A stretch of DNA of 64,000 nucleotides from Puia dinghuensis. Lineage in GTDB: Bacteria > Bacteroidota > Bacteroidia > Chitinophagales > Chitinophagaceae. A program made the translations under genes and the position numbers. A model generated the notes under the pieces. It was not told the origin of the DNA. It worked only from the letters and a program-made list of their open reading frames with translations, and did no database searches. Numbering within the stretch: the first letter of the stretch is position 1; the number at the start of each line of letters is the position of its first letter. The stretch is taken from NCBI GenBank assembly GCA_026225275.1, contig JAMFSL010000067.1:1-64000 (forward strand), in the 5' to 3' direction. Shown one piece after another: positions 1-8,253 of the stretch.

Positions 1-209
1 CAGCCTTTAACATTACCCACAAATTCGGATGTCCCATAGTCCGCCACTACGACGGCATCGGCGGAGGAATCCAGACCGCCGGCAGTAACGACAAAATCAG
101 CGGGAGTCACCTTACCGAATTTAACGGGTATTTTATCCTGGGCGGAAACTGTCATGCTTGCCAGGATGCAGCAGCATATGACAATGCAGGGGTAGTTGCG
201 AATGGTCAT
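1..209 (-). CDS. DUF3857-type secreted protein, N-terminal fragment (cut by window edge)
   Basis: Reading the minus strand from an ATG at 207-209 gives an open frame of 69 codons running off the window. It begins with a signal peptide ending in a VSAQ-like cleavage site. The following residues (DKIPVKFGKVTPADF) align closely with the start of the next gene, where the same region reads DKIKDLGKISPADF. This is therefore the 5' end of a tandem paralogue of the DUF3857 protein at 249-2288, separated from it by about 39 bp and on the same strand. Function is unknown; the family is exported and often carries a transglutaminase-like fold. Confidence 0.75.
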   Translation of the reverse strand, partial: MTIRNYPCIVICCCILASMTVSAQDKIPVKFGKVTPADFVVTAGGLDSSADAVVVADYGTSEFVGNVKG

Positions 210-248
210 GAGGCGGTTTAATGTTTAGGTTATAAATGGTTTAGGGCG

Positions 249-2288
249 CTATTTCTTTTTTAGTACGATCGTCTCGCTCTCCTTCTTGACAACATAGCCG
301 AAGAATTCCCGGAGATTGCTGTAATCATCGGGGTAAAAATTGGCCCTGTTCAATTTAAGATGGCAGCGCAGCTGGATCATACCGCTTTGGTTTGCTATCA
401 GGTATTCGAACATTCCCTGGTCTCCGTTGAGGGCTATCCTGGCAGATTTTGGCAATTCATCCACCTCATAGCCGTCCGGTATCTGCATGTTGAAAATATA
501 TAACTCATCCATCAGATATGGCATCTCCACCGGGTATTTCCTTTCCGCAGCCTTGAAGGGGTTTTCGCGAAGACCCTCGCCTAGCATGGGAGGTATATAA
601 AGCGGCGATGCGCCCGCCGGTTGGTTCAGGCGAAAATCATAATAGACTTTGACGGGATCTTCCAACCTATTTAACGAGTCGATACCGCCATTGCCGATCT
701 CCATGTCTTCGCCCCAGGATGTCTGGATATCTTTGAAATAGTCTTTTTGATCCTTACCTCTCAGGTGTAACCGCAGTCGGTACGATTCTTCTTTACCGAG
801 CGTCGACTGTACCGTACCTTCTATGCCTTTATCCGTATTGGAAATCAGTACCAGCGTCGTCTTGCTTTCCTTCAGCGAGTCGGTATTGAAATACACAGAT
901 CCCGAGTCCTTATCGCTGATGATGCGGGCATGTCCGTTGTAACAGTTACCGGCCAACTGACCGAATCCCAACTCTGAATGGGCTGCATCCAGGTAATAGA
1001 CCTTCCCGTTCACCGTTACGCGGGCGATCACATAGTTCAGCCGCTGCAAAATGGGATAGGAAGCCAGGTTGAAGCCGTATTCCCGGGTGCTCAGTACGAC
1101 CGGGTCGGCCTTTATACCTGCTTTGCGCAGCATGGAGATCAAAAGCAGATTGATGTCCCCGACCGAACCGCTGTTCTTTTTCATGACATCGTAGAGGTCC
1201 GTCGTCAGGCGATTATTATAATAATTGTTACAGGTAAAATTGCTGCTCACATAGTAGTAAATAGCCTTTGCCTCTTCAAGCGCGCCGTAATTACCGGCGG
1301 TGAGTTTTGCGACGGATTCGGCGATCAGGTGGTTACCCTGGTTGAGTGTCCCCCCGAAATAATCTGCTGCCAGCAATTCGGTCGTGGCTTGCCGCCAGCT
1401 ATTCTTATAGTCGTGATATTCCTCGCCATCATAGGTCCTGGCCAACTGAAATTCGATTTCGTCCAGGTAATTTTTCGGCGTAGACAAATAGTTTTCTTCC
1501 TGAAAGGCCGGAATGTTTTTCATCACCCATCGATGCAATACCGTATTGGACGAGATGTTGAGATCCTCCTTATCGTTTGCTCCTATACCGGTGCTACCTT
1601 TTTTCTGCGAGATCCTGTAGTTTTCATGCCCTTCTCCACCCTTGTCTATAAAATAGCTATGAATGCCCTGTTTGACCAATATATAGGATTTGAGGTTGGG
1701 AATATTGATCTGGTATTCGCTCCAGAGACAAGGATAGGCTATCGACTGGAATTGCCAGGATGGAAGATCGACATAGAAATCGGAGGTTATAGTGTAAGTA
1801 TATTCAATAATAGAACCCTCTTTCACTCCGGGAAGGGTAAATTTAGTCTCAAAATGATTTTTATCCTGCTGGTTTTCAAACACATCATTCTTCTCCAATT
1901 TGGTCACTAGAACCAGTCCGTTCTCCAGATTATACGTAGACGCGGCGACTTTATCGACAATCTCGTCAGCGTCGTCCCACTTTTGGTGGGAGATGACAAC
2001 GGTAGCCAGTCCTTCGATGGCCTTTTTGTTCAGGATTTTTATCCGGGTCTGCCGCTGGTAAACATAGGCAAATTCATTCTGCTTGCTGCCGGTGAAGTGT
2101 ACCGATCCGACATCCGACAAAATGACGGCGCTTGCATTGCTATCGATAATGGGATTGGCGGAAAGGGTAAAATCCGCCGGGCTAATCTTTCCGAGGTCCT
2201 TTATTTTGTCCTGGGCGGAACAATGCCTTTGCAGCATGCAAAGGAAAAATATCATAGGAAGGAAGATAACGGCTTTAAGGGCAGTCAT
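249..2288 (-). CDS. DUF3857/transglutaminase-like secreted protein
   Basis: The 679-residue protein starts with a signal peptide of about 25 residues (cleavage near CSAQ). A DUF3857-type beta domain covers roughly residues 60-220 and is followed by a helical transglutaminase-like core around 330-430. The usual GxCxD active-site segment of transglutaminase folds reads GSVGDIN near residue 375, so the catalytic cysteine is absent and enzyme activity is unlikely. A C-terminal beta domain follows. It is probably periplasmic or surface-associated. The same-strand neighbour upstream in the window (1-209) is a close paralogue. The biological role of the family is not established. Confidence 0.85.
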   Translation of the reverse strand: MTALKAVIFLPMIFFLCMLQRHCSAQDKIKDLGKISPADFTLSANPIIDSNASAVILSDVGSVHFTGSKQNEFAYVYQRQTRIKILNKKAIEGLATVVISHQKWDDADEIVDKVAASTYNLENGLVLVTKLEKNDVFENQQDKNHFETKFTLPGVKEGSIIEYTYTITSDFYVDLPSWQFQSIAYPCLWSEYQINIPNLKSYILVKQGIHSYFIDKGGEGHENYRISQKKGSTGIGANDKEDLNISSNTVLHRWVMKNIPAFQEENYLSTPKNYLDEIEFQLARTYDGEEYHDYKNSWRQATTELLAADYFGGTLNQGNHLIAESVAKLTAGNYGALEEAKAIYYYVSSNFTCNNYYNNRLTTDLYDVMKKNSGSVGDINLLLISMLRKAGIKADPVVLSTREYGFNLASYPILQRLNYVIARVTVNGKVYYLDAAHSELGFGQLAGNCYNGHARIISDKDSGSVYFNTDSLKESKTTLVLISNTDKGIEGTVQSTLGKEESYRLRLHLRGKDQKDYFKDIQTSWGEDMEIGNGGIDSLNRLEDPVKVYYDFRLNQPAGASPLYIPPMLGEGLRENPFKAAERKYPVEMPYLMDELYIFNMQIPDGYEVDELPKSARIALNGDQGMFEYLIANQSGMIQLRCHLKLNRANFYPDDYSNLREFFGYVVKKESETIVLKKK

Positions 2289-2435
2289 AAGTAGGCTTCT
2301 AATTAGGAGTTAAACGACTCTAATATAGATAAATTACTTATATTATCTAAACCCGGGAGATTAAAATTTGGTCACTTGATAAAAAACAAGCATACGTCCA
2401 TGATTAAACCATGGGCCGTCAGGCAGGCCGGAGAT

Positions 2436-4013
2436 CTATCGCATAACGGTTACCCGCAGACCCCCATACAGCAGACGACCATTCCCGGCGGCTCCGCCAT
2501 TCAACAGGGTTGTTGCACCGTACTGTAACTCAGGCCCTGCCTGTATCCTGATCCCACGTATCGGCAATGCGGCGACCAAGCCGGAAGTAAAGCTGACCTG
2601 CATGGGCCGGATGACTGAATTATCCTTGAAATAAACCGCTGACTGATCGTTGTAATACAACCCATTGGATGACATCAGGCGGGACAGGGTAACACCTCCC
2701 CGCAGGAACAGCGGCAGGACGCGGCCGCGGTTAATCTGCCATTGCATGGCCACCGGCAGCTCCAGATAGTAATACCGGTTGGTGTAAACCTGCACATCTC
2801 CGAGGGAATAATAAGGATAGGACTGTACCGGCGCAACGGTTGAAGCGCCGATGAGGGCACTGGCTGACCGGGAATAGGTCGTCACCACCCCGCCTACCCG
2901 AAGACGGCTTGAATAATAGTGCAGGTCCAATCCCAGTGTAAGCGACCACCTGGCGCTCAGCGGCTTTTGAGCAGCTATGCCAGCCCAATAGGAAAGGCCT
3001 GGTTCAACGGTTGAAGTAATTTTTTTGGAACTTGCACTGCTGGAATTGACGGCAGCGTTAAACGCAGCAGGATTCACAGAATTTGACAATGCGGCATTAG
3101 CATAAGCATAGGTGGTAGTAGTCACGGCAGTAGCCTTGCTCAGCAAAGACTGATTATAGGATGAGACACCGAAACCTCCCGAAAATCCAACCGACCATGG
3201 CCGCTTAGGCATCGGGATCCCGGTGACGGCAGTTTTCGTTGCCGGCGACGGGGACAGCCGTGGTCCCCTGATCCCCGATACTGCCGCTAAACAACTGATC
3301 AGCCCCGGTTGATAGTCGGAATGCTGACGGACCGCATTGGTCACAGGGGAAGCTTTCATGGCGGATCCTGCATCGGTTGAGGATTTCGTATCAGTCGGAG
3401 ATCCTGCATCGGTTGACAATCCGGTAGTAGCTGAGGATCTGATATTAGCTGGGGATCCGGTGTTAGCTGAGAATCCGGTGTTAGCTGGGGATCCGGTGTT
3501 AGCTGGGGATCCGGTGTTAGCTGAGAATCCGGTTCGGGTAGTAACCGGATCGGTTGCCCTGGCCGAGACGCCGCTACGGTGATCGTCCACCGCTGTCAAA
3601 CCCCTGCTACCGGCAGAAAACCTTGCATCCGACGGTCTGCCGTTAACCTCCGTACCAGTAACCGATTGATCCGCAGCCGCGGGGCCGCCGGGGGCGCCGG
3701 AAGTGCCGGAAGTTGCGGGAGCGCCGGAGGTCGATCTTTCTGCGGGGACAGCCGATATATTTTTTGTGTCCCCTGTCCCGACGGAAATGGATGCACTTTT
3801 AGCTATAGATTGGGTATTTGTCCGCAGGTAAATAGCGGCGCCAATTCCGGCCAGGACCAAGCCCGCCGCGAGGGACCAAAAGAATACAGGCATAGCGCGA
3901 CGCCGGCGTGGCGTCATGGCAGCCTCTATGTTTTCCCACACAGAGTCGGATGGAATAAATTCCAACTGCTCCATTTTATCCTGCACCGCTGATTCAAACT
4001 TTGGGTCGTGCAT
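2436..4013 (-). CDS. Anti-sigma-like membrane anchor fused to outer-membrane beta-barrel domain
   Basis: The 525-residue protein has three parts. A short cytoplasmic N-terminus (residues 1-40, with a VWENIEAAM segment typical of proteins paired with ECF sigma factors) is followed by one membrane helix (about 43-63). A long low-complexity Ser/Thr/Ala/Pro linker (about 70-240) contains ANTGSP hexapeptide repeats. The C-terminal part (about 270-525) has alternating beta strands like small Bacteroidota outer-membrane barrels and ends in VMR. Its start overlaps the 3' end of the sigma factor gene by 20 bp, so the two are translationally coupled. I infer an anti-sigma or envelope-sensing role. A plain barrel protein with a poorly cleaved signal anchor is the alternative. 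Confidence 0.7.
   Translation of the reverse strand: MHDPKFESAVQDKMEQLEFIPSDSVWENIEAAMTPRRRRAMPVFFWSLAAGLVLAGIGAAIYLRTNTQSIAKSASISVGTGDTKNISAVPAERSTSGAPATSGTSGAPGGPAAADQSVTGTEVNGRPSDARFSAGSRGLTAVDDHRSGVSARATDPVTTRTGFSANTGSPANTGSPANTGFSANTGSPANIRSSATTGLSTDAGSPTDTKSSTDAGSAMKASPVTNAVRQHSDYQPGLISCLAAVSGIRGPRLSPSPATKTAVTGIPMPKRPWSVGFSGGFGVSSYNQSLLSKATAVTTTTYAYANAALSNSVNPAAFNAAVNSSSASSKKITSTVEPGLSYWAGIAAQKPLSARWSLTLGLDLHYYSSRLRVGGVVTTYSRSASALIGASTVAPVQSYPYYSLGDVQVYTNRYYYLELPVAMQWQINRGRVLPLFLRGGVTLSRLMSSNGLYYNDQSAVYFKDNSVIRPMQVSFTSGLVAALPIRGIRIQAGPELQYGATTLLNGGAAGNGRLLYGGLRVTVMR
3427..3534. repeat. 18-bp tandem repeat, six copies, in-frame
   Basis: Six consecutive 18-bp units start at 3427, 3445, 3463, 3481, 3499 and 3517; the last five are of the form TTAGCTGGGGATCCGGTG with two alternating variants. 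Degenerate units continue on both sides. On the minus strand each unit encodes six residues (ANTGSP or ANTGFS) of the linker of the barrel protein. Because the unit is a multiple of three, copy-number change alters linker length without frameshift. Confidence 0.9.
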
Positions 4014-4563
4014 AGCTGTTTTCGTTTTTGTTAACCGCTGAAAATTTGTTTATCCAGCTGATCAGTAGAGCCCTTGCCCTGGCGTATTGTGACCGGGAAG
4101 TCCCTTCTTTAATACCTAATATTTTGCCGATCTCGACATGACTGTATCCTTCTATCGCATGTAAATTGAAGATGGTCTGATAGCCCGGTGGTAATTGCCG
4201 GATCAATTCGGCCAACTCCTTGGTGCTCAGTAGCACTTCGGGGTCGTCGTCCGACACCGGGTGAAGTCCCCCGTCCGTAAACAACAGGTCCACCTGGTAA
4301 CGACTATGCTTTTTCAGGTAATTGATGGCCGTATTGACCATGATGCGCCGGATCCAGCCACCTAATTCCCCGGAAAAGTTGAATTGGTATAAATTCCTGA
4401 AAACCATGATAAAACCTTCCTGCAAAACATCTTCCGCATCGACCATCGACTTGGTATACCGGTAGCAAACGCCGAGCATAGGACCCACAAAATGCTCATA
4501 TAACCGCCTTTGCGCAGCCGCATTTCCCTTAAGACAGTCTTTTACCAATTGGTGGTGGTCCAT
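3994..4563 (-). CDS. ECF-subfamily RNA polymerase sigma-70 factor
   Basis: The 189-residue protein has region 2 at about 15-85 (CYRYTKSMVDAEDVLQEGF, then FRNLYQF and GWIRRIMVNTA) and region 4 at about 120-175 (LPPGYQTIFNLHAIEGYSH, then a helix-turn-helix with GTSRSQYARA). I chose the ATG at 4563 (MDHHQLVKDCLKGN) because it gives the normal family N-terminus; longer frames would run into the bioA promoter. It directs core polymerase to a dedicated promoter set. The downstream gene overlaps it by 20 bp and encodes a membrane-anchored protein that probably controls it. Confidence 0.92.
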   Translation of the reverse strand: MDHHQLVKDCLKGNAAAQRRLYEHFVGPMLGVCYRYTKSMVDAEDVLQEGFIMVFRNLYQFNFSGELGGWIRRIMVNTAINYLKKHSRYQVDLLFTDGGLHPVSDDDPEVLLSTKELAELIRQLPPGYQTIFNLHAIEGYSHVEIGKILGIKEGTSRSQYARARALLISWINKFSAVNKNENSYARPKV

Positions 4564-4620
4564 TCTATCCTTGTTATCGTTGTTGACAATCAAATCGCTA
4601 TAACCGTTGCATTGGAGTCG

Positions 4621-4628
4621 TACCTTTG
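4621..4628 (+). promoter_or_regulatory. -7 promoter box (TACCTTTG) for bioA
   Basis: TACCTTTG matches the Bacteroidota -7 consensus TAnnTTTG. It ends 5 nt before the ATG at 4634, so transcription would begin at or next to the start codon. No convincing TTG -33 element is seen at the usual distance. Confidence 0.55.
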
Positions 4629-4633
4629 TAATC

Positions 4634-5956
4634 ATGACGACTTCATTAGCGCCCATGACGACCTCACTGGAGGAAAGAGACAGGCAGGTGATCTGGCACC
4701 CTTACACCCAGCATAAAGATCTCCTTCCGCCCATTCCTGTCGTGCAAGGCAAAGATAGCCTGTTATTCGATGACAAAGGGAATGCCTATATCGACGCCAT
4801 CAGCAGCTGGTGGGTCAATATCCATGGCCACGGAAATAGCTATATAGCCCAAAAAATGTATGACCAGGCCCGTCAGCTGGAGCATGTGATCTTTACGGGT
4901 TTTACCCACGAGCCGGCTGTCAGCCTCGCCGAACGCCTCCTACCCCTGCTGCCTGGCAGTTTTTCCCGGGTCTTTTATTCCGACAACGGATCTACCGCCG
5001 TAGAAGTCGCTATAAAAATGGCCATCCAGTATTGGGGTAATCAGTCGGACGGCGCAGTGGGCGTGGACAAAGCGCCCGGCGCCCGCACCAAAATACTGGC
5101 TTTCCGGCATTCCTATCACGGCGACACCTTCGGGGCCATGAGTATTAGCGAACGGAGTGTTTTCACTGCCCCCTTCAGGGATTATCTTTTCGAAGTGGTC
5201 TTTATGGATACCCCTACACCCGAAAATATTCAACAGCTCCGCACCGATATCCGCCGGCAGGGTCAGGAGATCGCCTGTTTTATCTATGAGCCACTGTTGC
5301 AGGCAGCAGGGGGAATGCGGATCTATTCGGCGGCATTGCTGGACGAATTACTGGAAGAAGCAGCCCAACAAAATATCCTGTGCATAGCGGACGAAGTGCT
5401 GACCGGATTTGGCCGTACGGGGAAACTATTTGCCGGAGAGTATCTCCGCTGGAAAGCCGATATCATCTGCCTTAGCAAAGGACTAACAGGGGGGACCATG
5501 GCCCTGGGAGTAACGGCAGCTACAGAAAAGATCTTCCGGACCTTTCTTAGCGACGACAAACGAAAGACACTATTCCACGGGCATTCCTTTACTGCCAATC
5601 CAATTGCCTGCAGTGTCTCGCTGGCCAGCCTGGATCTGCTGCTGGAAGAAGACTGCCTCCAACGTATCGGGCGCCTGTCCCGGCGGCACCAGGCCTTCCT
5701 GGACATTCTCGGCGGCTTCCCCATTGTCAGGAACGCCCGCGCGCTGGGCACCATCCTGGCCTTCGAAATCAATACCGGCCGTGACGAATACATCAACGCC
5801 ATCGGCCCCGAGATCACCCGCGCGGCCCTGCAAGCCGGCATTTACCTCCGGCCATTGGGTAATACCGTGTATGTCATGCCTCCTTACTGTGTGACGGAAA
5901 AAGAAATGGACCAGGTATATGATTTCCTGGTCCATTGTATCCGCAAATATTCTTAA
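4634..5956 (+). CDS. bioA: Adenosylmethionine-8-amino-7-oxononanoate aminotransferase
   Basis: This PLP enzyme converts 7-keto-8-aminopelargonate to 7,8-diaminopelargonate in biotin synthesis, using S-adenosylmethionine as amino donor. The 440-residue product carries the N-terminal VIWHPYTQHK signature of BioA, the glycine/serine PLP-phosphate loop (SDNGSTAVEVAIKMA), the IADEVLTGFGRTG motif and the PLP-binding lysine in LSKGLTGG (about residue 282). ATG 4634 fits a -7 box 5 nt upstream; ATG 4655 (MTTSLEERDRQ) is an alternative with a short leader, and TTG 4607 is unlikely. No other biotin gene is adjacent, so it is a stand-alone bio gene here. Confidence 0.93.
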   Translation: MTTSLAPMTTSLEERDRQVIWHPYTQHKDLLPPIPVVQGKDSLLFDDKGNAYIDAISSWWVNIHGHGNSYIAQKMYDQARQLEHVIFTGFTHEPAVSLAERLLPLLPGSFSRVFYSDNGSTAVEVAIKMAIQYWGNQSDGAVGVDKAPGARTKILAFRHSYHGDTFGAMSISERSVFTAPFRDYLFEVVFMDTPTPENIQQLRTDIRRQGQEIACFIYEPLLQAAGGMRIYSAALLDELLEEAAQQNILCIADEVLTGFGRTGKLFAGEYLRWKADIICLSKGLTGGTMALGVTAATEKIFRTFLSDDKRKTLFHGHSFTANPIACSVSLASLDLLLEEDCLQRIGRLSRRHQAFLDILGGFPIVRNARALGTILAFEINTGRDEYINAIGPEITRAALQAGIYLRPLGNTVYVMPPYCVTEKEMDQVYDFLVHCIRKYS

Positions 5957-5962
5957 ACGAAT

Positions 5963-6469
5963 TTAGAACTGAACGGGGATAGCTATCTTGACCATGTCCC
6001 AGGCCAATGTAATGTTCTTGCTGGAAGCTGTCATGGTCAGCTGTTCCATCGGCGTACCCAACGGGGTAACGGGCACATCGAACTTCAGAACGTCCTGGTC
6101 CGCATGTTTGTCATGTTCGGTACCCCACATGGTAGTGTTGGAGTTGAGAATGATCGTCCAGGAACTTTGGTTAGGAACAGAAAACAAAGAATACTTGCCG
6201 GCTTTTACGGGGTGGCCAGCCAGCTGTACATCTTTGGCAAAGGTCAGTATCGTGGGTTCATCGGCGCCGCAACGGTAGGTCTTGCCATAAGGCTCAAGAG
6301 AACCAAAAATGTCCCTGCCCTTTTTGTAAGGACGGCCGTACGTGATCGTGATGTTCGCCGTACTGATGGTGTCGTGCGGGCTGTGCGGATGAGAAGGCTG
6401 CGCATAAGAAACGGTTGTCGCTGCCAGAAAAACTACAGCAAAAGAAAAAAAGGTTTTGATGACTCGCAT
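5963..6469 (-). CDS. DUF2911 domain secreted protein
   Basis: The 168-residue protein has a clear signal peptide (MRVIKTFFSFAVVFLAATT, cleavage near SYAQ) followed by one DUF2911 domain: ITYGRPYKKGRDIFG, a YRCGADEPT segment and KAGKYSLFSVPN. I chose ATG 6469 because it places the signal peptide at the N-terminus; an upstream in-frame ATG at 6505 adds a hydrophobic stretch without a better signal. It faces bioA tail to tail with 6 bp between stops. The family is periplasmic and of unknown function. Confidence 0.88.
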   Translation of the reverse strand: MRVIKTFFSFAVVFLAATTVSYAQPSHPHSPHDTISTANITITYGRPYKKGRDIFGSLEPYGKTYRCGADEPTILTFAKDVQLAGHPVKAGKYSLFSVPNQSSWTIILNSNTTMWGTEHDKHADQDVLKFDVPVTPLGTPMEQLTMTASSKNITLAWDMVKIAIPVQF

Positions 6470-6545
6470 ATTGGTGGTTTTTTGAATGACAACAATGATT
6501 AGCATTTATCGGATTCCGTGAAGGATCCGGGCCGGGCGGCTAAAG

Positions 6546-7109
6546 TTAAAGAGGTTTTTCCACAAACTGTTTCAATCCTTTTAAAGATTCTTCCATGATA
6601 GGTCCCAGTTTCCGGTCATAGACAAAACTACCCATCCTCTCCCAGGGATACCAGCGAAAATGGAAGTCGAACCACCACTGGATGGTTAGGCTATCGGCAT
6701 TCAGGGGTTGGAACCGCATACCGCCGTTGAACCGTTTGCCGCCGGTCAGATCCCAATTTAACTCTATACTGTTGGTATCCGCCGACAGCACCGTGATCGC
6801 CATCTGATCGGCCCGCAGCCAGGCGCCGGTCCCTCCGGAGGGCGAATATTTGATGTTCGTCAGGGGAGGTTTTAAGAAATCATTCCACTCGCCCCAGGTA
6901 TGAAAGTCACTTACCGCAGCCGCCACGCGTTGCCTTGATGCCGCCACATTGATGGTTCTCCCGATCCTTACATCCGCCGGGAATATAAGGGACAGCACTG
7001 TCCAAACAAGGAACAGCGTCACAGCGCTTATCAGGGCGAATTTGAGAAAATGCATGAAACGGACCAAAGGTCCGATGTCCGAAGGCGTCGTTTTACGTTC
7101 TATTCCCAT
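6546..7109 (-). CDS. SRPBCC (START-like) membrane-anchored protein
   Basis: The 187-residue product has one membrane helix (about residues 19-42, FALISAVTLFLVWTVLSLIF) followed by an SRPBCC/polyketide-cyclase-like fold starting at VRIGRTINVAASRQRV and continuing through FHTWGEWNDFL. Such domains bind hydrophobic ligands; the ligand here is unknown. ATG 7109 overlaps the end of the upstream permease gene by 10 bp and implies coupling; ATG 7055 (MHFLKFALIS) gives the more usual family N-terminus and is equally possible. Confidence 0.75.
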   Translation of the reverse strand: MGIERKTTPSDIGPLVRFMHFLKFALISAVTLFLVWTVLSLIFPADVRIGRTINVAASRQRVAAAVSDFHTWGEWNDFLKPPLTNIKYSPSGGTGAWLRADQMAITVLSADTNSIELNWDLTGGKRFNGGMRFQPLNADSLTIQWWFDFHFRWYPWERMGSFVYDRKLGPIMEESLKGLKQFVEKPL

Positions 7110-8209
7110 TTGAATACTTTTATCGCGACGGCATAGGTAGCAACACCCCATAGTGCCAGAATAGCCAGCTGTTTGCCGCAATCTGTCAGGTGCGCACCCT
7201 CGAAAGCCACATTCCGCATCGCATCGTTGAGCTGTTTCAGCGGAAGAAATTCACAGATCCGCTGCAGCCAGCGCGGGAAAGCATCGGTCGAAAAGAAGGT
7301 TCCACCCAGCAGGAGCTGTGGTAGTGTGACCAGATTGGCAAAGGGCGGGATGGTGCTTTCGCTTCTGGCCACGCTACTGATGATAAAACCGAAACCCATA
7401 AAAATGATCAGGCCGAACAGGCTCAGGACGATCATTTCCAGAAAGGTCAGCCAGCCATGGACCAGCCTGAAATGAAAGACAAGTCTGCCGATCCCGATAA
7501 TGATAACGGCCGCCAGCAGTTGGAAGACGAGACGGGCCAGCCCTTCCCCCATAATGATGTATAGTTTGGTGATAGGGGTGGCAAAATATCGTTTGAGTAC
7601 CAGTTGCTGCCGCAGGCTGAAGAAGACGAAAGCGACACCGAAAACAGCGGCCCCGAGTAGCGAGAATCCCAGCATACCCGGCAGGATGAAATCGATCAAT
7701 GTATATTCACGGCCGGGGATCTCCGGCAATTCATCAATGATGATCGGCCTGTATTCCTTTGGCATATGCTCTTCAGCAGCATATTCGAAGGTCTGTGCCA
7801 GTGCCAGTTTCAAAATGGGATATTTATCTCCGCTCGCGGACGAAGTCTGCGTGTGTATGATATATTGTCGGAAGCCTGCTGCGGATTGCGTCGAATCAAG
7901 CGTAACGACAGCAGCGATCCTTCCTCTCTCCAGGTCCTTCCGGATGGCTGCCGTATCCTTCTCATCGGCAAGGTGCATCATCGGGTTCTTCAACAAGCCT
8001 CTGACAATGACATTAGCCGTGTCTTGCCGGTTGGCCAGCGCAAAGGACACTGACGGACCGCCGCCGCCGATAAAGCCGAATACAAGAATGAACACCAAAG
8101 GAAAGCCGATGCTGAAGGCGACAGACGATGGATTTCGCATGATCGCCTTGAAGCTCCCTTTTGTGATCGCCAGCATGGCCCGAAGCTGGTTATAGGATTG
8201 TTTTGGCAT
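7100..8209 (-). CDS. ABC-2 type transporter permease
   Basis: The 369-residue inner-membrane protein has the ABC-2 family layout: one N-terminal helix (about 25-50), a large extracytoplasmic domain (about 50-170) and five C-terminal helices, the last near the end (ILALWGVATYAVAIKVF). It should export a lipid, drug or polysaccharide-like substrate together with a cytoplasmic ATPase. No ATPase gene lies beside it: upstream is sppA and downstream is the SRPBCC gene that it overlaps. The partner must be encoded elsewhere. The substrate cannot be predicted. Confidence 0.85.
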   Translation of the reverse strand: MPKQSYNQLRAMLAITKGSFKAIMRNPSSVAFSIGFPLVFILVFGFIGGGGPSVSFALANRQDTANVIVRGLLKNPMMHLADEKDTAAIRKDLERGRIAAVVTLDSTQSAAGFRQYIIHTQTSSASGDKYPILKLALAQTFEYAAEEHMPKEYRPIIIDELPEIPGREYTLIDFILPGMLGFSLLGAAVFGVAFVFFSLRQQLVLKRYFATPITKLYIIMGEGLARLVFQLLAAVIIIGIGRLVFHFRLVHGWLTFLEMIVLSLFGLIIFMGFGFIISSVARSESTIPPFANLVTLPQLLLGGTFFSTDAFPRWLQRICEFLPLKQLNDAMRNVAFEGAHLTDCGKQLAILALWGVATYAVAIKVFKWE

Positions 8210-8222
8210 GACTTCTTTTGAT

Positions 8223-8252
8223 AATTCTTTTGGAGCGTTATTCTTTTGGAGC
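8223..8252. repeat. 16-bp period direct repeat between sppA and the permease
   Basis: ATTCTTTTGGAGC occurs at 8224-8236 and again at 8240-8252, with a weaker third copy (CTTCTTTTGATAA) just before. The second copy reaches the sppA stop region. On the minus strand it reads GCTCCAAAAGAAT. No function is evident. Confidence 0.7.
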
Positions 8253-8253
8253 T

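Noticed and set aside
3427-3534. CRISPR-like array
   Set aside because: Units are contiguous with no spacers and are protein-coding in frame.
3337-3582. Plus-strand frame through the 18-bp repeats
   Set aside because: The repeats are explained by the minus-strand linker; the plus frame is only repeats with no domain.
4607-4633. TTG 4607 as bioA start
   Set aside because: It lies upstream of the -7 box at 4621-4628, so it would not be in the transcript.
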